Of a stretch of 64,000 bases of DNA, positions 16,501 through 25,637 are shown piece by piece (position 1 is the first letter of the stretch; the number at the start of each line of letters is the position of its first letter). Source of the DNA: an uncultured Clostridia bacterium (GTDB lineage: Bacteria > Bacillota > Clostridia > Christensenellales > Borkfalkiaceae); assembly GCA_934271735.1 (NCBI GenBank), contig CAKQSB010000002.1:62001-126000 (forward strand). The letters run 5' to 3'. The notes beneath the pieces were generated by a model that was given only the letters and a program-made list of their open reading frames with translations, searched no databases and was not told the DNA's origin. The position numbers and the translations under genes were made by a program.

Positions 16501-16861
16501 CGCCGTATTCAAATCCGGCTTTAAAACGAATCGAATCGCCCGTAGCGGGAACGATATTCTGATTTCTGCCGATTGCGACTTGCGATCCGCAGCATTCTAC
16601 CGTCACACCGGATACTACCGTGCCGTCGGCTCTGGTTACTACCACGTAGTTTTCCATTCCGATACTAGCCCAATATGAACCTGCAACGGAGAAGCCTTTA
16701 GCCATAAAAGCCATTCCGTAACCGCCTGCGGCATTCTCGTAATCGACGGCGGTTATTTCGTCGTTTGGTGTTTTTTCGTCCGCAAAAGCCGTTACGGCAA
16801 ATGCAGTCATAGACAGCGCAAGCATTAAAGCAAGCGCTATAGCCATAAGTTTTCTTTTCAT
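13538..16861 (-). CDS. large secreted surface protein with Ig-like (Big_2) repeats and a cysteine-bearing C-terminal anchor
   Basis: The 1107-residue protein has a cleavable signal peptide (cut near AFA-DEK, about residue 27). Two copies of a unit of about 297 residues follow: each contains YVNAYGE(V/I)KPLADCTY, a FIPYV segment, a bacterial Ig-like module (KFTSS...ATV...G) and a VVTGV(Q/K)FGTSYDI strand. A third, divergent section and one more Ig-like module precede the end. The C-terminus is GGKKGCGSS, a hydrophobic helix and GKKKR; it has no LPXTG motif. A similar end is present on the M64 protein in this window. It may bind glycan at the cell surface for the adjoining importer. AAGGAGG precedes the ATG. 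Confidence 0.82.
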   Translation of the reverse strand: MKRKLMAIALALMLALSMTAFAVTAFADEKTPNDEITAVDYENAAGGYGMAFMAKGFSVAGSYWASIGMENYVVVTRADGTVVSGVTVECCGSQVAIGRNQNIVPATGDSIRFKAGFEYGACYLGEDALFIYNGTSFVKQMPESAISEITVTAIGYNESWGGPTVQFEVSIADAGAYGMYASGDKAHLSYVNAYGEVKPLADCTYIGSKNFITRLAEDLNMTNKYNPMVGDIFTVQKGFMLTQSDKGERVNADCAYIYNGQGFIPYVAETHKVTSFEITNSAENNLVYIDATLQLEYTANEGAIYTPKFTSSAPEIATVSETGVITGVAAGNATITAKVGEIEKSYAVQVKAAPVVTGVQFGTSYDILVPVGATEVKIPEDFTILKVYNDGATSTPIALTSENSRFKTAVDASAVTDTATQATIIVTVDGKEYELTVNVKLVPEITVESVNYVPSGWGAPTIVVKFVLANNAAYGTYAPGDLANLAYVNAYGEIKPLADCTYVNDGHFISRLAEATDPSPVGEYTPMKGDIFTIKQGFTLKSGHNAEGMREEKRYIFDGSVFIPYVPATHDVTSFAIANNEEENTVYIESLLEIRCTANEGALFTPKFTSSDEAVATVDVNGVVRGLTTGTTVIKAVVGSFESSFTVNVKPAPVVTGVKFGTSYDIVTEKGAEAKIPDNFTVVKIFDDETTSAPISLTAENARFKETVDTSVVPAITGKTLAKIVVTIDDTEYELDIFVRIIEVVDLKFTEAAVVEWFGFATFVEYPNCTTNKANFTSETEIKVADLENYLDHIEYLRDGEKVQFGSYLLGGGNIALFPPRADGGSDPIDIDNFFETMYKQGDVIKLMKGLTVYGHSGVTDAANGTWSNKNGMLYREAVLQEDVMFRFAGTGWSLYIPYTGIEVESEEIEIALGSKNSVVGARRVPSNATSGTFKYVSSDETVLTVSENGKINALKVGEAIITVTLSGEESVGDKVATVKVKVTNKIVSLKITEKLILEPGTTEIDLSKVKGVYEYGDGSTEEATDLANAMVVGFDPEEKGEQVLTIRVKHNGVNYTANLIVEIREKTEESNGSNGGKKGCGSSAAGAAGLSVLAAAMVVVIGKKKR

Positions 16862-16925
16862 AAATTCCTCCTTATGAAATTTATATTTTTCCTGATTTTA
16901 CGGTTTTATCCGTATTTTCCTGTTT

Positions 16926-18248
16926 TTATTTGTTCTCCGCTATAAGAGTCGAGCTAACAAGTCCGTCTCTCGTTTCAACGTAGAAATAGTAATAAGTCGT
17001 TTTGCCCTCGGGAAGCTCATAGCTGATCGTTTCGCTATCCGATTTGAAAAAATTCACTTCCCAACCCGAAGCGCCCGTTAAACCTTCGCCGTCAGTAGAA
17101 ACAAGACCCGATCTCGAAACGGTAACTCCCTCGGGAACGCTGATTTTAACCGTTTTATTCGTCTCGTCAAGTTCGTTGCTTTCAAACGTGACCATTGTCT
17201 TCTTTCCGAAAACTATTTCGTCCGCAAAAGCGAAAGGTTCGTTTCTGCCGATTGCGTGCCCGTGAGAATGTAAGAAGCCTTTAACAAGCGAAATTCTCGC
17301 GTTTTTGCAATGCGAAGCCGTTTTCGAAACGGTGTGCGGAGCTTGGTTTACGTCGTTTATGCCCGCAAGGAACAAAATCGGCGTGCTTACCGCGGCAAGA
17401 CCCGTGTCGTCGTCCCAGACGAGCGCGTTCGCGTGGTTTACGTAATAAGACGGAATGTTTCCCGTAGAACCATAGTTGTTGAGCGTGCAGTAAATCGGAA
17501 CGGAAAACGCAAACCTGTCGTCGTAACCCGAAGTTATCGAAGTTATAACGCCGCCCCAGCTTATACCGCATATTCCGACTTTGTCTTTGTCGACGCAGTC
17601 GAGTTTTCTGAGGAACGAATTTCCGCGGATAGCCGTAGAAACGGCGTAATACATCCAGGTTTCCTCTATCGGGAGATTGTCCGCGTCGGCGTAATTCTGG
17701 TTATGAGGAGCGGGATATTCCGATTTCACGTACAAGTCCGCGGGGGCGTTGTCCACCGTGCCGCTTTCCTTGGGAATATGCCCTTCCATATCGAGAGCGA
17801 GAGCAACGTAACCTCTGTCGTTCCATTCTCTTACCCACTGATAGTAAGCCGTTCCGCCACCGCCGTGAATAAGGAGAACCGCAGGTTTGTTATCTTTTTC
17901 TTTCGTCCCCTCGGGGATTCCGAGATAACCGAAAGCGTAACTTTCCTCGCCTTTGTAATCGCTTCTTAAAAATATGCCTTTTATGTTGCAATCGTCTTCT
18001 TTTCTATCGTATTCGGGGCAATATTTAAATTCCTGTTTCTGCCACAAATCGAGCGAAAAATCGACCGCGTCGTACACGGGATAATTGTGATATTCTCTCG
18101 CGGGCGCGCTGCTTTCTTTCGCGCTGTCTTTCGATCCCGAAGAATCGCCCGCGGAAACGGAACTCCCGCCACCGCCGCAAGCCGAAAAACACAGAACTGC
18201 CGAAACGGTCGCCGCCGCCGCGCAAAGTAATCTGTTTTTAATACCCAT
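16926..18248 (-). CDS. alpha/beta-hydrolase lipoprotein, acetylxylan-esterase-like
   Basis: The 440-residue protein has a lipoprotein signal (LCFSACGGGG, Cys24) and a serine-rich linker. The hydrolase core shows an oxyanion-hole motif LLIHGGGG, the nucleophile in GISWGG, a downstream acid near LAGIND and a histidine in LHSHGH, matching the alpha/beta-hydrolase fold of carbohydrate esterases. The last 90 residues are a beta-rich module. It probably removes acetyl or other ester groups from glycans outside the cell, helping the locus hydrolases. The start overlaps the end of the upstream GH99-like gene by 11 bases, showing co-translation. Exact substrate unknown. Confidence 0.8.
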   Translation of the reverse strand: MGIKNRLLCAAAATVSAVLCFSACGGGGSSVSAGDSSGSKDSAKESSAPAREYHNYPVYDAVDFSLDLWQKQEFKYCPEYDRKEDDCNIKGIFLRSDYKGEESYAFGYLGIPEGTKEKDNKPAVLLIHGGGGTAYYQWVREWNDRGYVALALDMEGHIPKESGTVDNAPADLYVKSEYPAPHNQNYADADNLPIEETWMYYAVSTAIRGNSFLRKLDCVDKDKVGICGISWGGVITSITSGYDDRFAFSVPIYCTLNNYGSTGNIPSYYVNHANALVWDDDTGLAAVSTPILFLAGINDVNQAPHTVSKTASHCKNARISLVKGFLHSHGHAIGRNEPFAFADEIVFGKKTMVTFESNELDETNKTVKISVPEGVTVSRSGLVSTDGEGLTGASGWEVNFFKSDSETISYELPEGKTTYYYFYVETRDGLVSSTLIAENK

Positions 18249-20133
18249 AAGAATAACTGAGCCTCCCTATCGGAGCTGCGTCGCCCGATATATAATAATC
18301 CATAATGTCGTCGGGTTTTTGAATGTTGTCGGTAACCTTGAAGAGAATATGACAGTTGTTCGCCGTAAGATTTAACGAAGCAAGCGGAATCGTGTAAACT
18401 ATAACGTTCCCGAAAACGCTGTAATCGGCTTTGCCCGCGTTTTCCCAGTTATAACCGCCCGTACTTCTTTCGATAGAAGTCTTTCCGTTTTGTTCGGGGC
18501 TTCTGTTGATAACGAAATTATATCCGTTGAAACCGTTCGCGTTTTCGCCCGCGCCGATGAAAAGAGTCATCCAGTTTTTATCCGTTCCGTTATACGGGGT
18601 TATCGCGTCCTTGGTTTTTACGTAAACGTAAAGATTAGTATTATTGTGAACAACTTTAACGTCCGTTATATCGTTTCTGTTGCTGTCGTTATAATAATGA
18701 CCTTTACCTACCGCGTCGGTCGCGTCGCGCGTTATCGCGTCGCCCGAGAAATCCACATAATGTGATCTGACGGTATCCCACTGGAAAAGAGATTCCTCGC
18801 TTGAAGTATCGATCGTCATCTTGCGATATTTATACTTCTTACGATCGGTGAGTTTGTAATTTCTTATATTGCGGATAAGCTGCATATAGAAGTTGTCGCC
18901 GCCTTCGCCCGCGCCCATCTCTATATCTCTCGAATATTCGTTATTATAAACGTCGCAGAACGTGCCTTTAACGCCGTTCCAGCTCTTTATCGCCATCCAT
19001 TCGTTCCAACCCGTCACCATAACGTGTTTGACCGACTGACCTTTGGCTTCATAATCGAATACCGTCTGCCATTCGTTCTCGAAGTTTCTTCCCTCGACGA
19101 AATTCTCAACCTTATTCGTTTTATAGTTATAGCCCTTGCTGGACTGAGGCGACATGTCGCTGAACTGAATCGTCGGTCCGTGCTGAGCGACCGAAACGCT
19201 TATCGACCTGTAATTTTCGTGAATGTTCTGCGGATAATGCCAGCTCATCCACGGAATGGCGTTCTCGTGCTCGATCGCGCCCTGCGGCCACTGCGATTCA
19301 ACTATTTCAAATCTTTTCGAAAGTTTTTCGGGTATGTAATCGTTATAACTCGGATTAAGCGTCTGATCGCTTGCGCCGCGGCTGTCCGTCGTTATACCCG
19401 CGATAAGAGGTTTGCCGTTGGGCGAAAACCAGATATCGTCGTACTTTTCCGTCTGATAGAACGTATCGTAAATCTTCTGAGCAGTCGTTCCGCTCTTGGA
19501 GTTGGTATAGAACATTACCTTAGGAACTTTAAAGCCCTGTTTCTGGAACTTTATAAGCGTTTCGATAACGAGCTTAGCCACGTCCGCATAAACGGCGGCG
19601 TTGGTCGTGTCGAAGCAAAGGTAATCTATGCCCGCCATAGTGAGAAGTTCCATATGACGAGTTACTATCCACGGATCGGACATCGTGTAATAACCGTAAA
19701 GCGGCTCCGCGCAAAAATGAAATTCGCCCATTTTCGAAAGCTCGCTGTCGGTCTGAGAATTAAGAGCTGCCGTTCCCTCTTTCGTCGCTAAAAGCTTGGT
19801 GTTATCGTAGATAGCGGACTGCATATACGCGTGCTGACCGAGCCACAACGAATACCATATGCCTACGTATCTCGTGCCGCTCTTATAGCCGCTCGCCTCG
19901 TTGAAATATCTGCCGAGAGCATCCGTACCGACGGTGTTTAATAAAGTATACTCCGCAGGAGTTAAATCTCTGTCGTCATCAATTCTTCCGTCTTGCATCG
20001 TCGAAGAGCTTTCGTTCAAGCTTTCGTTTTTCTCACTATCGGATAAGGAATCGTTTCCGCTCATATCTCCGCACCCTGCTGCCGCGAATAATGCTAAAAT
20101 CACGGCAATCGTCAAACATAGTATTTTTTTCAT
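18238..20133 (-). CDS. GH99/GH71-like glycoside hydrolase lipoprotein with CBM9-like domain (copy B)
   Basis: From the ATG at 20133 (ribosome binding site GAGGG just before it, overlapping the upstream stop) the protein is 631 residues long. A lipobox (LFAAAGCGD) shows surface anchoring. A TIM-barrel-like domain follows: GIWYSLWLGQH, EPLYGYYTMSDPWIVTRH, a GIDYLCFDTTN strand, NGKPLIAG, PWMSWHYPQ and VTGWNEWMA. The last 170 residues resemble a CBM9/DOMON-type carbohydrate-binding domain (DVKVVHNNTNLYVYVKT, NGTDKNWM). The layout resembles GH99/GH71-type enzymes, but I cannot assign a CAZy family or linkage. It is a paralogue of the gene just upstream, sharing all these motifs. Confidence 0.68.
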   Translation of the reverse strand: MKKILCLTIAVILALFAAAGCGDMSGNDSLSDSEKNESLNESSSTMQDGRIDDDRDLTPAEYTLLNTVGTDALGRYFNEASGYKSGTRYVGIWYSLWLGQHAYMQSAIYDNTKLLATKEGTAALNSQTDSELSKMGEFHFCAEPLYGYYTMSDPWIVTRHMELLTMAGIDYLCFDTTNAAVYADVAKLVIETLIKFQKQGFKVPKVMFYTNSKSGTTAQKIYDTFYQTEKYDDIWFSPNGKPLIAGITTDSRGASDQTLNPSYNDYIPEKLSKRFEIVESQWPQGAIEHENAIPWMSWHYPQNIHENYRSISVSVAQHGPTIQFSDMSPQSSKGYNYKTNKVENFVEGRNFENEWQTVFDYEAKGQSVKHVMVTGWNEWMAIKSWNGVKGTFCDVYNNEYSRDIEMGAGEGGDNFYMQLIRNIRNYKLTDRKKYKYRKMTIDTSSEESLFQWDTVRSHYVDFSGDAITRDATDAVGKGHYYNDSNRNDITDVKVVHNNTNLYVYVKTKDAITPYNGTDKNWMTLFIGAGENANGFNGYNFVINRSPEQNGKTSIERSTGGYNWENAGKADYSVFGNVIVYTIPLASLNLTANNCHILFKVTDNIQKPDDIMDYYISGDAAPIGRLSYSYGY

Positions 20134-20141
20134 ATTTTCCC

Positions 20142-22001
20142 TCAATACGCATAGGCGAATCTGCCCAAAGGCGCGCAATCGCCGCTTACGTAGTAATCCT
20201 GAATATCGTCATAAATAGTGACGTTATCGGTAGCTTTTATCCATACCGTCGGTTCTTCTGCCGTAAGATTTAAAGCCGAAAGCGGAATTTCGAAGGAAAT
20301 CGATTTGCCCGATACCTTATATTTAATATCGGCAACTTTTTCCCATTCGTACCCGCCGACGGAACGCTCGAGCGAAGTAATTTCGCCGTCCGGCGTTCTG
20401 TTCACAACGTAATCGAAGCCGCCGAAAGTTTTATCGGAAGCGTTTTTCGATCTCAAAAACAGATTCATCCAATTTTTGTCAGTTCCGTTATAGGCGGTTA
20501 TATCGTCCTTGCAGACTACCCTTACGTACAAATTTTCATCGTCGCTCGCAACGTAAACTTCGCTTATATCGTTTCTGTTCGAATTGTCCTCGTAAACCGT
20601 CGTTCTGAAACAATCTCTGAAGTTTCTCGCGATCGCGTCGCCGGAAAGATCCTTATAACAATGCAGAACCTTATCCCAGTCGGCAAAAGTTTCGTCGCCG
20701 ATATCGATCGTGACTTTTCTGTACTTGTAGTCCACGCCTTCGCTATACTTGAATTTTCTTACGTTTATGGCCGTCTGAACCACGAAATTGTCTTTATAGC
20801 CGTCTTTCATCATCTCGACGTCTCTCGAATATTCTTCCGAGAACGTATCGACGAAATATGCGTCGTTACCGTCGTCGAGTTTCTGAGCCATCCATTCGTT
20901 GAAACCCGTTATCATAACGGTGTTTACCTTTTGTTTCGAAGAATCGGCATTATTTTCGAGTACCGTTCTCCACTGCTGCTCATAGTTTATTCCCGTAGCG
21001 GCTTTTTCGGGGATATTTTCGCAAAGGTCGAAATCGTAACCGCGACCGTAGTTGCTCATACTGCCCTTACTCATTGCCGCGCCGGGATGCTGAGCGAGCG
21101 AAACGCTCATATATCCGTTGTAATTTTCCTGCGGATATTCCCAGCTCATCCACGGGAAACCGTTTTCTTTGTCGGTAACCGTGGTTTTCCCGTCGGGCCA
21201 CTGCGATTCTCTGAAATCAAAGAATTCGCTTGTAAGATATTCGTAAAGTTCCTGATCCCCGCCCGCGCTTTGATTTTTAACGCCTATAATAAGAGGTTTG
21301 CCGTTCGGCGCGTACCAGAGATCGGCGTATTTCGACATCGGCGCGCCGCTTTGGAAATATCTTCTGTAAACCTTGAGAACACAAGCCGGAGAGTTGGTGT
21401 TCGTGTAAACGGTCACCTTAGGCACGTTGAAACCCTGCTCCGCGAACGATTCGAGAATAGAAAACATCAGATCCGCCTGCTCGTCGTAAACCACGCTGTT
21501 CGTGTAGTCGTAAACGAGGAAATCCACGCCCATAAGCATCATAATTTCTATATGACGGGTTAAAACCCACGGATCGAGCGAGGAATAATAACCGTAAAGC
21601 GGTTCGCCCCAGTAATGGAACTTCTTGGAATTTACCGAAAGATAATCGCTTTTGAGGTAATCCGGGTTTTCTTTAAGAATTTTCGTTAAATCGAGCACCT
21701 CGCCCGGCGTTTCGTGAACTCCGTGCCACATATGATAGAAAATGCCTACCTGATTGCCGTTTTTCTCGTCGCCTTTTTGAAACACTCTGCCGTTGTCGTC
21801 TATCGCGGACAGGTTGGCATCGGTATACAAAAAGTCGTCTATAAGTCGATTATCATACCTTTTTTGCGGTTTTGCGCTCTCACTTTCCGAAACGGAGTTT
21901 CCTTTATCGGAAGAGCCGCTGTTCCCTCCGCCGTTACAACCGACGCAGGCAAAAACGAGAAGCAAAAGCGAAGTTAAAATACAAATTATTTTTTTCATCA
22001 T
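20142..22001 (-). CDS. GH99/GH71-like glycoside hydrolase lipoprotein with CBM9-like domain (copy A)
   Basis: The 619-residue lipoprotein (VFACVGCNGGG) matches its downstream neighbour motif by motif: GIFYHMWHGVH, EPLYGYYSSLDPWVLTRH, GVDFLVYDYTN, NGKPLIIG, PWMSWEYPQ, ITGFNEWMA, then the beta-rich C-terminal module with NLYVRVVCKDDITAYNGTDKNWM and ending PLGRFAYAY. The pair must be a tandem duplication that has since diverged. It probably cuts glycan at the cell surface before uptake by the importer encoded just upstream. Whether the two copies differ in substrate is unknown. Residues near 43-48 are encoded by one copy of the window's 17-base motif (21837-21853). Confidence 0.7.
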   Translation of the reverse strand: MMKKIICILTSLLLLVFACVGCNGGGNSGSSDKGNSVSESESAKPQKRYDNRLIDDFLYTDANLSAIDDNGRVFQKGDEKNGNQVGIFYHMWHGVHETPGEVLDLTKILKENPDYLKSDYLSVNSKKFHYWGEPLYGYYSSLDPWVLTRHIEIMMLMGVDFLVYDYTNSVVYDEQADLMFSILESFAEQGFNVPKVTVYTNTNSPACVLKVYRRYFQSGAPMSKYADLWYAPNGKPLIIGVKNQSAGGDQELYEYLTSEFFDFRESQWPDGKTTVTDKENGFPWMSWEYPQENYNGYMSVSLAQHPGAAMSKGSMSNYGRGYDFDLCENIPEKAATGINYEQQWRTVLENNADSSKQKVNTVMITGFNEWMAQKLDDGNDAYFVDTFSEEYSRDVEMMKDGYKDNFVVQTAINVRKFKYSEGVDYKYRKVTIDIGDETFADWDKVLHCYKDLSGDAIARNFRDCFRTTVYEDNSNRNDISEVYVASDDENLYVRVVCKDDITAYNGTDKNWMNLFLRSKNASDKTFGGFDYVVNRTPDGEITSLERSVGGYEWEKVADIKYKVSGKSISFEIPLSALNLTAEEPTVWIKATDNVTIYDDIQDYYVSGDCAPLGRFAYAY

Positions 22002-22067
22002 TTTTTAAACCCTCAATCAAAACGGATTATTTTAAGCGTTTAATTTTTTACTCTATTTGTCCGTTTG

Positions 22068-23024
22068 TTATCCCTTAATACCCGACATCGCAACGCCTTC
22101 GATAAGTTGCTTTTGGAATATCGCGAAAATTATCGTGGGGATTATCGACATAAACACCGCACCCGCCATAACGATATTGTCCTTTATCGAGCCGACTCTG
22201 TCGGTAGAGTTTGTCGAATAATATACGACCTGTGCGAGCGTTCTGAGCTCACCGCCGTCGCAGTATACCATAGGTCCGTAATAATCGCCCCAGTAATTTA
22301 TAAACACCTGCGACATAACGTAAAGAATTACGGGCTGGCAAAGCGGAAGGGTTATAAAGAAGTATCTCTGGAATGTATTCGCGCCGTCGATTTTAGCAGC
22401 GTCGTCGAAATCCTTGGGGATACCGAGCATATATTGTCTCATAAGGAAGATATATACTGCGCCGCCGCCGAAAAGATTCGGTATCGTAAAAGGATAAATC
22501 GTATCCAGCCAGTTGAAGCCGCCGTTTCCGAAGATTCCGCTTTTTGAATACATTACGTAAAGAGGAAGCTGCGTTACAGCCGCGGGAAGCATCATCGTTC
22601 CGAGCATAAGGAAGAACATCGTGTTTCTGCCCTTCCATTTAAGCTTCGCAAACGAATACGCTATAAGCGAAGCGGAGAACGGAACGGCTATAAGGTTGAA
22701 ACCGATTATTATCATCGTGTATTTCAAACCGTCGAGATACGCTCTCGGATTCGTACTTCCGCTTTCAACCGTCGTGTCGTAAAAAAGCGTAACGAAGTTT
22801 GAAAACTGCCAGTCCTTCGTAAAAAAGTCAAAGCTGTACTTCGCGTTTTCCGCCGTCATAAGACTTCTGTTTATCATATAGACGTACGGTACGAGAAGAA
22901 TTACAGCAAGAACCGTCATTAAAAGGTACTGAATCGAATTTAAGGCTATCGATTTTCTGCGGGCTTTTGTGCGCAACTGCTCTATTTCTCTGCGAGCGTC
23001 GTTATAAGATATATTTTCCGTCAT
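22068..23024 (-). CDS. ABC sugar transporter permease, MalG type
   Basis: Using the ATG at 23024, which overlaps the previous gene by four bases (ATGA) and has GGAG before it, the protein is 318 residues. Six membrane helices are predicted. The EAA-loop contacting the ATPase is present as DDAAKIDGANTFQRYFFITLPLCQP. This is the second permease of a carbohydrate-uptake (CUT1) importer with the two genes upstream. No ATP-binding subunit is encoded in the window, so a shared MsmX-like ATPase is expected elsewhere, as is common in Firmicutes. Confidence 0.92.
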   Translation of the reverse strand: MTENISYNDARREIEQLRTKARRKSIALNSIQYLLMTVLAVILLVPYVYMINRSLMTAENAKYSFDFFTKDWQFSNFVTLFYDTTVESGSTNPRAYLDGLKYTMIIIGFNLIAVPFSASLIAYSFAKLKWKGRNTMFFLMLGTMMLPAAVTQLPLYVMYSKSGIFGNGGFNWLDTIYPFTIPNLFGGGAVYIFLMRQYMLGIPKDFDDAAKIDGANTFQRYFFITLPLCQPVILYVMSQVFINYWGDYYGPMVYCDGGELRTLAQVVYYSTNSTDRVGSIKDNIVMAGAVFMSIIPTIIFAIFQKQLIEGVAMSGIKG

Positions 23025-24013
23025 ACGTCGTCTCCGTAAAATACCCATTTGCTCGTTTTAAACAGAATAGCCGTTAAAACCCCGACAATAAGCAAGGTTA
23101 TCCAGGCAAGCGCGCTCGCTCTTCCGTATGACGTAGCGTCGCCGCCGAAGGACAGATAGTAAATTCTGAGGCCCAGCATATTGAGCGCGTCCTTCCTTCC
23201 GATGCCGCCGTCGTGCCCGTAAGTTAAAGGAACGGTGCTTTGAATCGTGCCTATAACGGACATTATCAAATTGTAGAAAATCATCGGCGTGGACATAGGA
23301 AGCGTTATCGAAACAAGCTTTCTGAATTTGGAAGCCCCCTCTATATCCGCGGCTTCATAGTACTGTTTATCGATAGATTTGAACGCCGAAAGCCATAAAA
23401 GCATTCCGCCGCCCGCGCCCCAGAGCCCGTAAAAGATTATCGAGAGCATAGCTCTGAAATCTTCTTCGTCGTGCCACTTGAAAGGCGTACCGCCGAAAAA
23501 CGCGATTATCTCGTTGAACAAACCTTGGAAAAGCGTGCCGTCCGTTCTCTGAACGTCCAAAGCAGTGAGCTTTTTCCAGATAACAGCTGCAGCCGCCGCA
23601 GGAATCATGCACGGCATATAATAAAGCACGCGGAAGGTTTTTATGCCTCTTTTCTGCTCCTTGCTAACCAAAAGCGCAAGGAAATAAGATACCACAAGCC
23701 CCAACGGAACGCTTATTATCACGTATAAAAACGTGTTTTTAGCGATATAACCCGCAAGCGAACTTTTGAGAAGCTTTATGTAGTTTTTAAAACCGACGAA
23801 CGTCCCCATCCAGTCGGACGGGGAAAGTACGAACTGCGGAGACTCGTAAAAAGACATTATCAAAGAGAAAATAACGGGAATAAGCGTGAAAACGATTATT
23901 CCGACTACGAGGGGCAGATTGAAAAGCCACCCCACGTAGTTGTCTTTGAAGAATCTTTTAAAGCCCGAAGCTCTTTTATTTTTCGCGTCAGTGTTTTTCT
24001 GTAAGTCAGCCAC
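23021..24013 (-). CDS. ABC sugar transporter permease, MalF type
   Basis: The 330-residue protein has an N-terminal cytoplasmic tail and six predicted membrane helices (first at about 29-50). Its EAA-loop reads EAADIEGASKFRKLVSITLP. It pairs with the MalG-type permease (4-base overlap) and with the binding lipoprotein encoded 14 bases upstream. The imported substrate is probably an oligosaccharide released by the locus enzymes. Confidence 0.92.
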   Translation of the reverse strand: MADLQKNTDAKNKRASGFKRFFKDNYVGWLFNLPLVVGIIVFTLIPVIFSLIMSFYESPQFVLSPSDWMGTFVGFKNYIKLLKSSLAGYIAKNTFLYVIISVPLGLVVSYFLALLVSKEQKRGIKTFRVLYYMPCMIPAAAAAVIWKKLTALDVQRTDGTLFQGLFNEIIAFFGGTPFKWHDEEDFRAMLSIIFYGLWGAGGGMLLWLSAFKSIDKQYYEAADIEGASKFRKLVSITLPMSTPMIFYNLIMSVIGTIQSTVPLTYGHDGGIGRKDALNMLGLRIYYLSFGGDATSYGRASALAWITLLIVGVLTAILFKTSKWVFYGDDV

Positions 24014-24027
24014 CGTACGCCTCCGGA

Positions 24028-25455
24028 TTATTCTGCTTCTGCGAAAGCATCGTCGATTGCTTTTTTACAGTTGGATATAGCTTTATCGATGGTAAGTTTC
24101 ATATTGGTTCCGTCGTTGAAAAGTTCGCGGACGGCTGTGTCGATGCTCTTCTTAGCCGCGATAGGCGCGTATTTGAAGAACTCGGGGCACATTTTGTACT
24201 CGGAACCCCAGGTGTAAGCCTCGAGGTTGAGGTTTTCGTAGCCTTTACCCCAGTTTGCAACCTTAGGATCGGAAAGGTCTTTTCTGATCGAAGCGAGGTT
24301 AAGTCCGTGAAGAGCCATAGCCTGCTGCCCGTCATTGCTGAGAAGGTAACGAAGGAACGCCCACGCAAGCTTCTTGTTTGCGGAAGTTTTGGAAATACAG
24401 TAGCCTGCGATACCCGCGCCGATTTTAGCATCAGTGTAATTCTTTTCGCCGTTCACGCTCTTTCCTACAAGCGGGAAAGAAACAAGATCAAGGTTGTTTT
24501 TGTCTTTGAATACGGCTTTATTGGCAAGCTGAGAAATCGCCATAGACTGGAAGTACATAGCGCAGGAGCCCTGCTCGAATCCGCTTCCTACGGTAACCTG
24601 AGAATCGGGAATGTATCTTTTCGATACCATATCGCGAAGAAGCTCGAGCGTTGCCTTTGTTCCCTCGCCGTCTACAACGTTTTTACCGTTCTCGTCGATA
24701 ACTTCGTTTCCTAAAGACGAAAGCATAGGAACGTTCGTGGAAAGCCAGGAGGTAAGGTTGGGCTCTAAGCAGTATACGCCGCTCATTCCGATTTCGGGTT
24801 TATCGAGCCAGGCTCTGAGCTTTTCGCAAGCTTCGAGCATATCGTCCCACGTCCAGCCGTTTTTAACTTTTGTCATATCTACGCCCGCTGCTTCGAACCA
24901 GTCCTTACGATAGAACGTTACGACGCAGTCGCACGATCTCGGAACGGCATAAATTTCATTGTTTACCTTTCCCATATCGAAGTATTCGGTGTAAAACGAG
25001 TTTGCGTAACCCTCTTCGCCAAAATGTCCCGCTTCGTCGCTTGCGGATATGTACTTATCGAGAGGCTCCATATAGCCGTAAACTTCGTAGATATCGGGCG
25101 AGTTCGTCCAGATGATATCGGGAAGGTTTTTAGCTGTGGCAAGTCTCTGAATGTTGTTGCCGTAAGTGTTTATCATAAGCGTTTTGTAAGAAAGCTTAAC
25201 GTTGGGATATTCTTTGTTGAATCCCTCGATAAGACAATCGATCATCGCTCTTTCGTTGTCGTTAGTTCCGGGAATACCGATCGTAAGAGTTGCCGACATA
25301 TTCTTGTCGTCGACTTCGATGCTGCCTGCGGATTCGCTGCCGCCCGCGCTGTTCTGACTGTCGTCAGTCGTACTGTTGTTGCCGCCACCGCCGCAGGAAA
25401 CCGCAAGCATAACGGTCATAATCGTTGCTAAAAGAATTGCTAATAATTTCTTCAT
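24028..25455 (-). CDS. sugar-binding lipoprotein of the ABC importer (family 1)
   Basis: The 475-residue lipoprotein (lipobox LAVSCGGGG, Cys21) has a serine/glycine-rich linker, then the family-1 binding fold: TLTIGIPGTNDNE, a helix, ANLPDIIWTNSPDIYEVYG-type segment, WTWDDMLEAC and late AWAFLRYLLSNDGQQAM. It captures the oligosaccharide for the two permeases downstream. A clear AAGGAG site precedes the ATG. A 182-base gap separates it from the SGNH gene upstream and holds only AT-rich sequence and weak hairpins, so internal processing or a second promoter is possible. Confidence 0.92.
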   Translation of the reverse strand: MKKLLAILLATIMTVMLAVSCGGGGNNSTTDDSQNSAGGSESAGSIEVDDKNMSATLTIGIPGTNDNERAMIDCLIEGFNKEYPNVKLSYKTLMINTYGNNIQRLATAKNLPDIIWTNSPDIYEVYGYMEPLDKYISASDEAGHFGEEGYANSFYTEYFDMGKVNNEIYAVPRSCDCVVTFYRKDWFEAAGVDMTKVKNGWTWDDMLEACEKLRAWLDKPEIGMSGVYCLEPNLTSWLSTNVPMLSSLGNEVIDENGKNVVDGEGTKATLELLRDMVSKRYIPDSQVTVGSGFEQGSCAMYFQSMAISQLANKAVFKDKNNLDLVSFPLVGKSVNGEKNYTDAKIGAGIAGYCISKTSANKKLAWAFLRYLLSNDGQQAMALHGLNLASIRKDLSDPKVANWGKGYENLNLEAYTWGSEYKMCPEFFKYAPIAAKKSIDTAVRELFNDGTNMKLTIDKAISNCKKAIDDAFAEAE

Positions 25456-25637
25456 TTTTTCTCCTTTATCTTAAAATAGTTTTTTGTTTAAAGAAAATGA
25501 TTTATATTGTTAAAATATCTACCTGCGACCTATCCTGAACAACTTGCCGTTAAGAGCTTTTGTTCGCGACAGGACGCAAACAAAGGGGTATACCTTTGTT
25601 TTTCAAAATTCGGTGAATTATCCGAGCGCTTTTCGGA

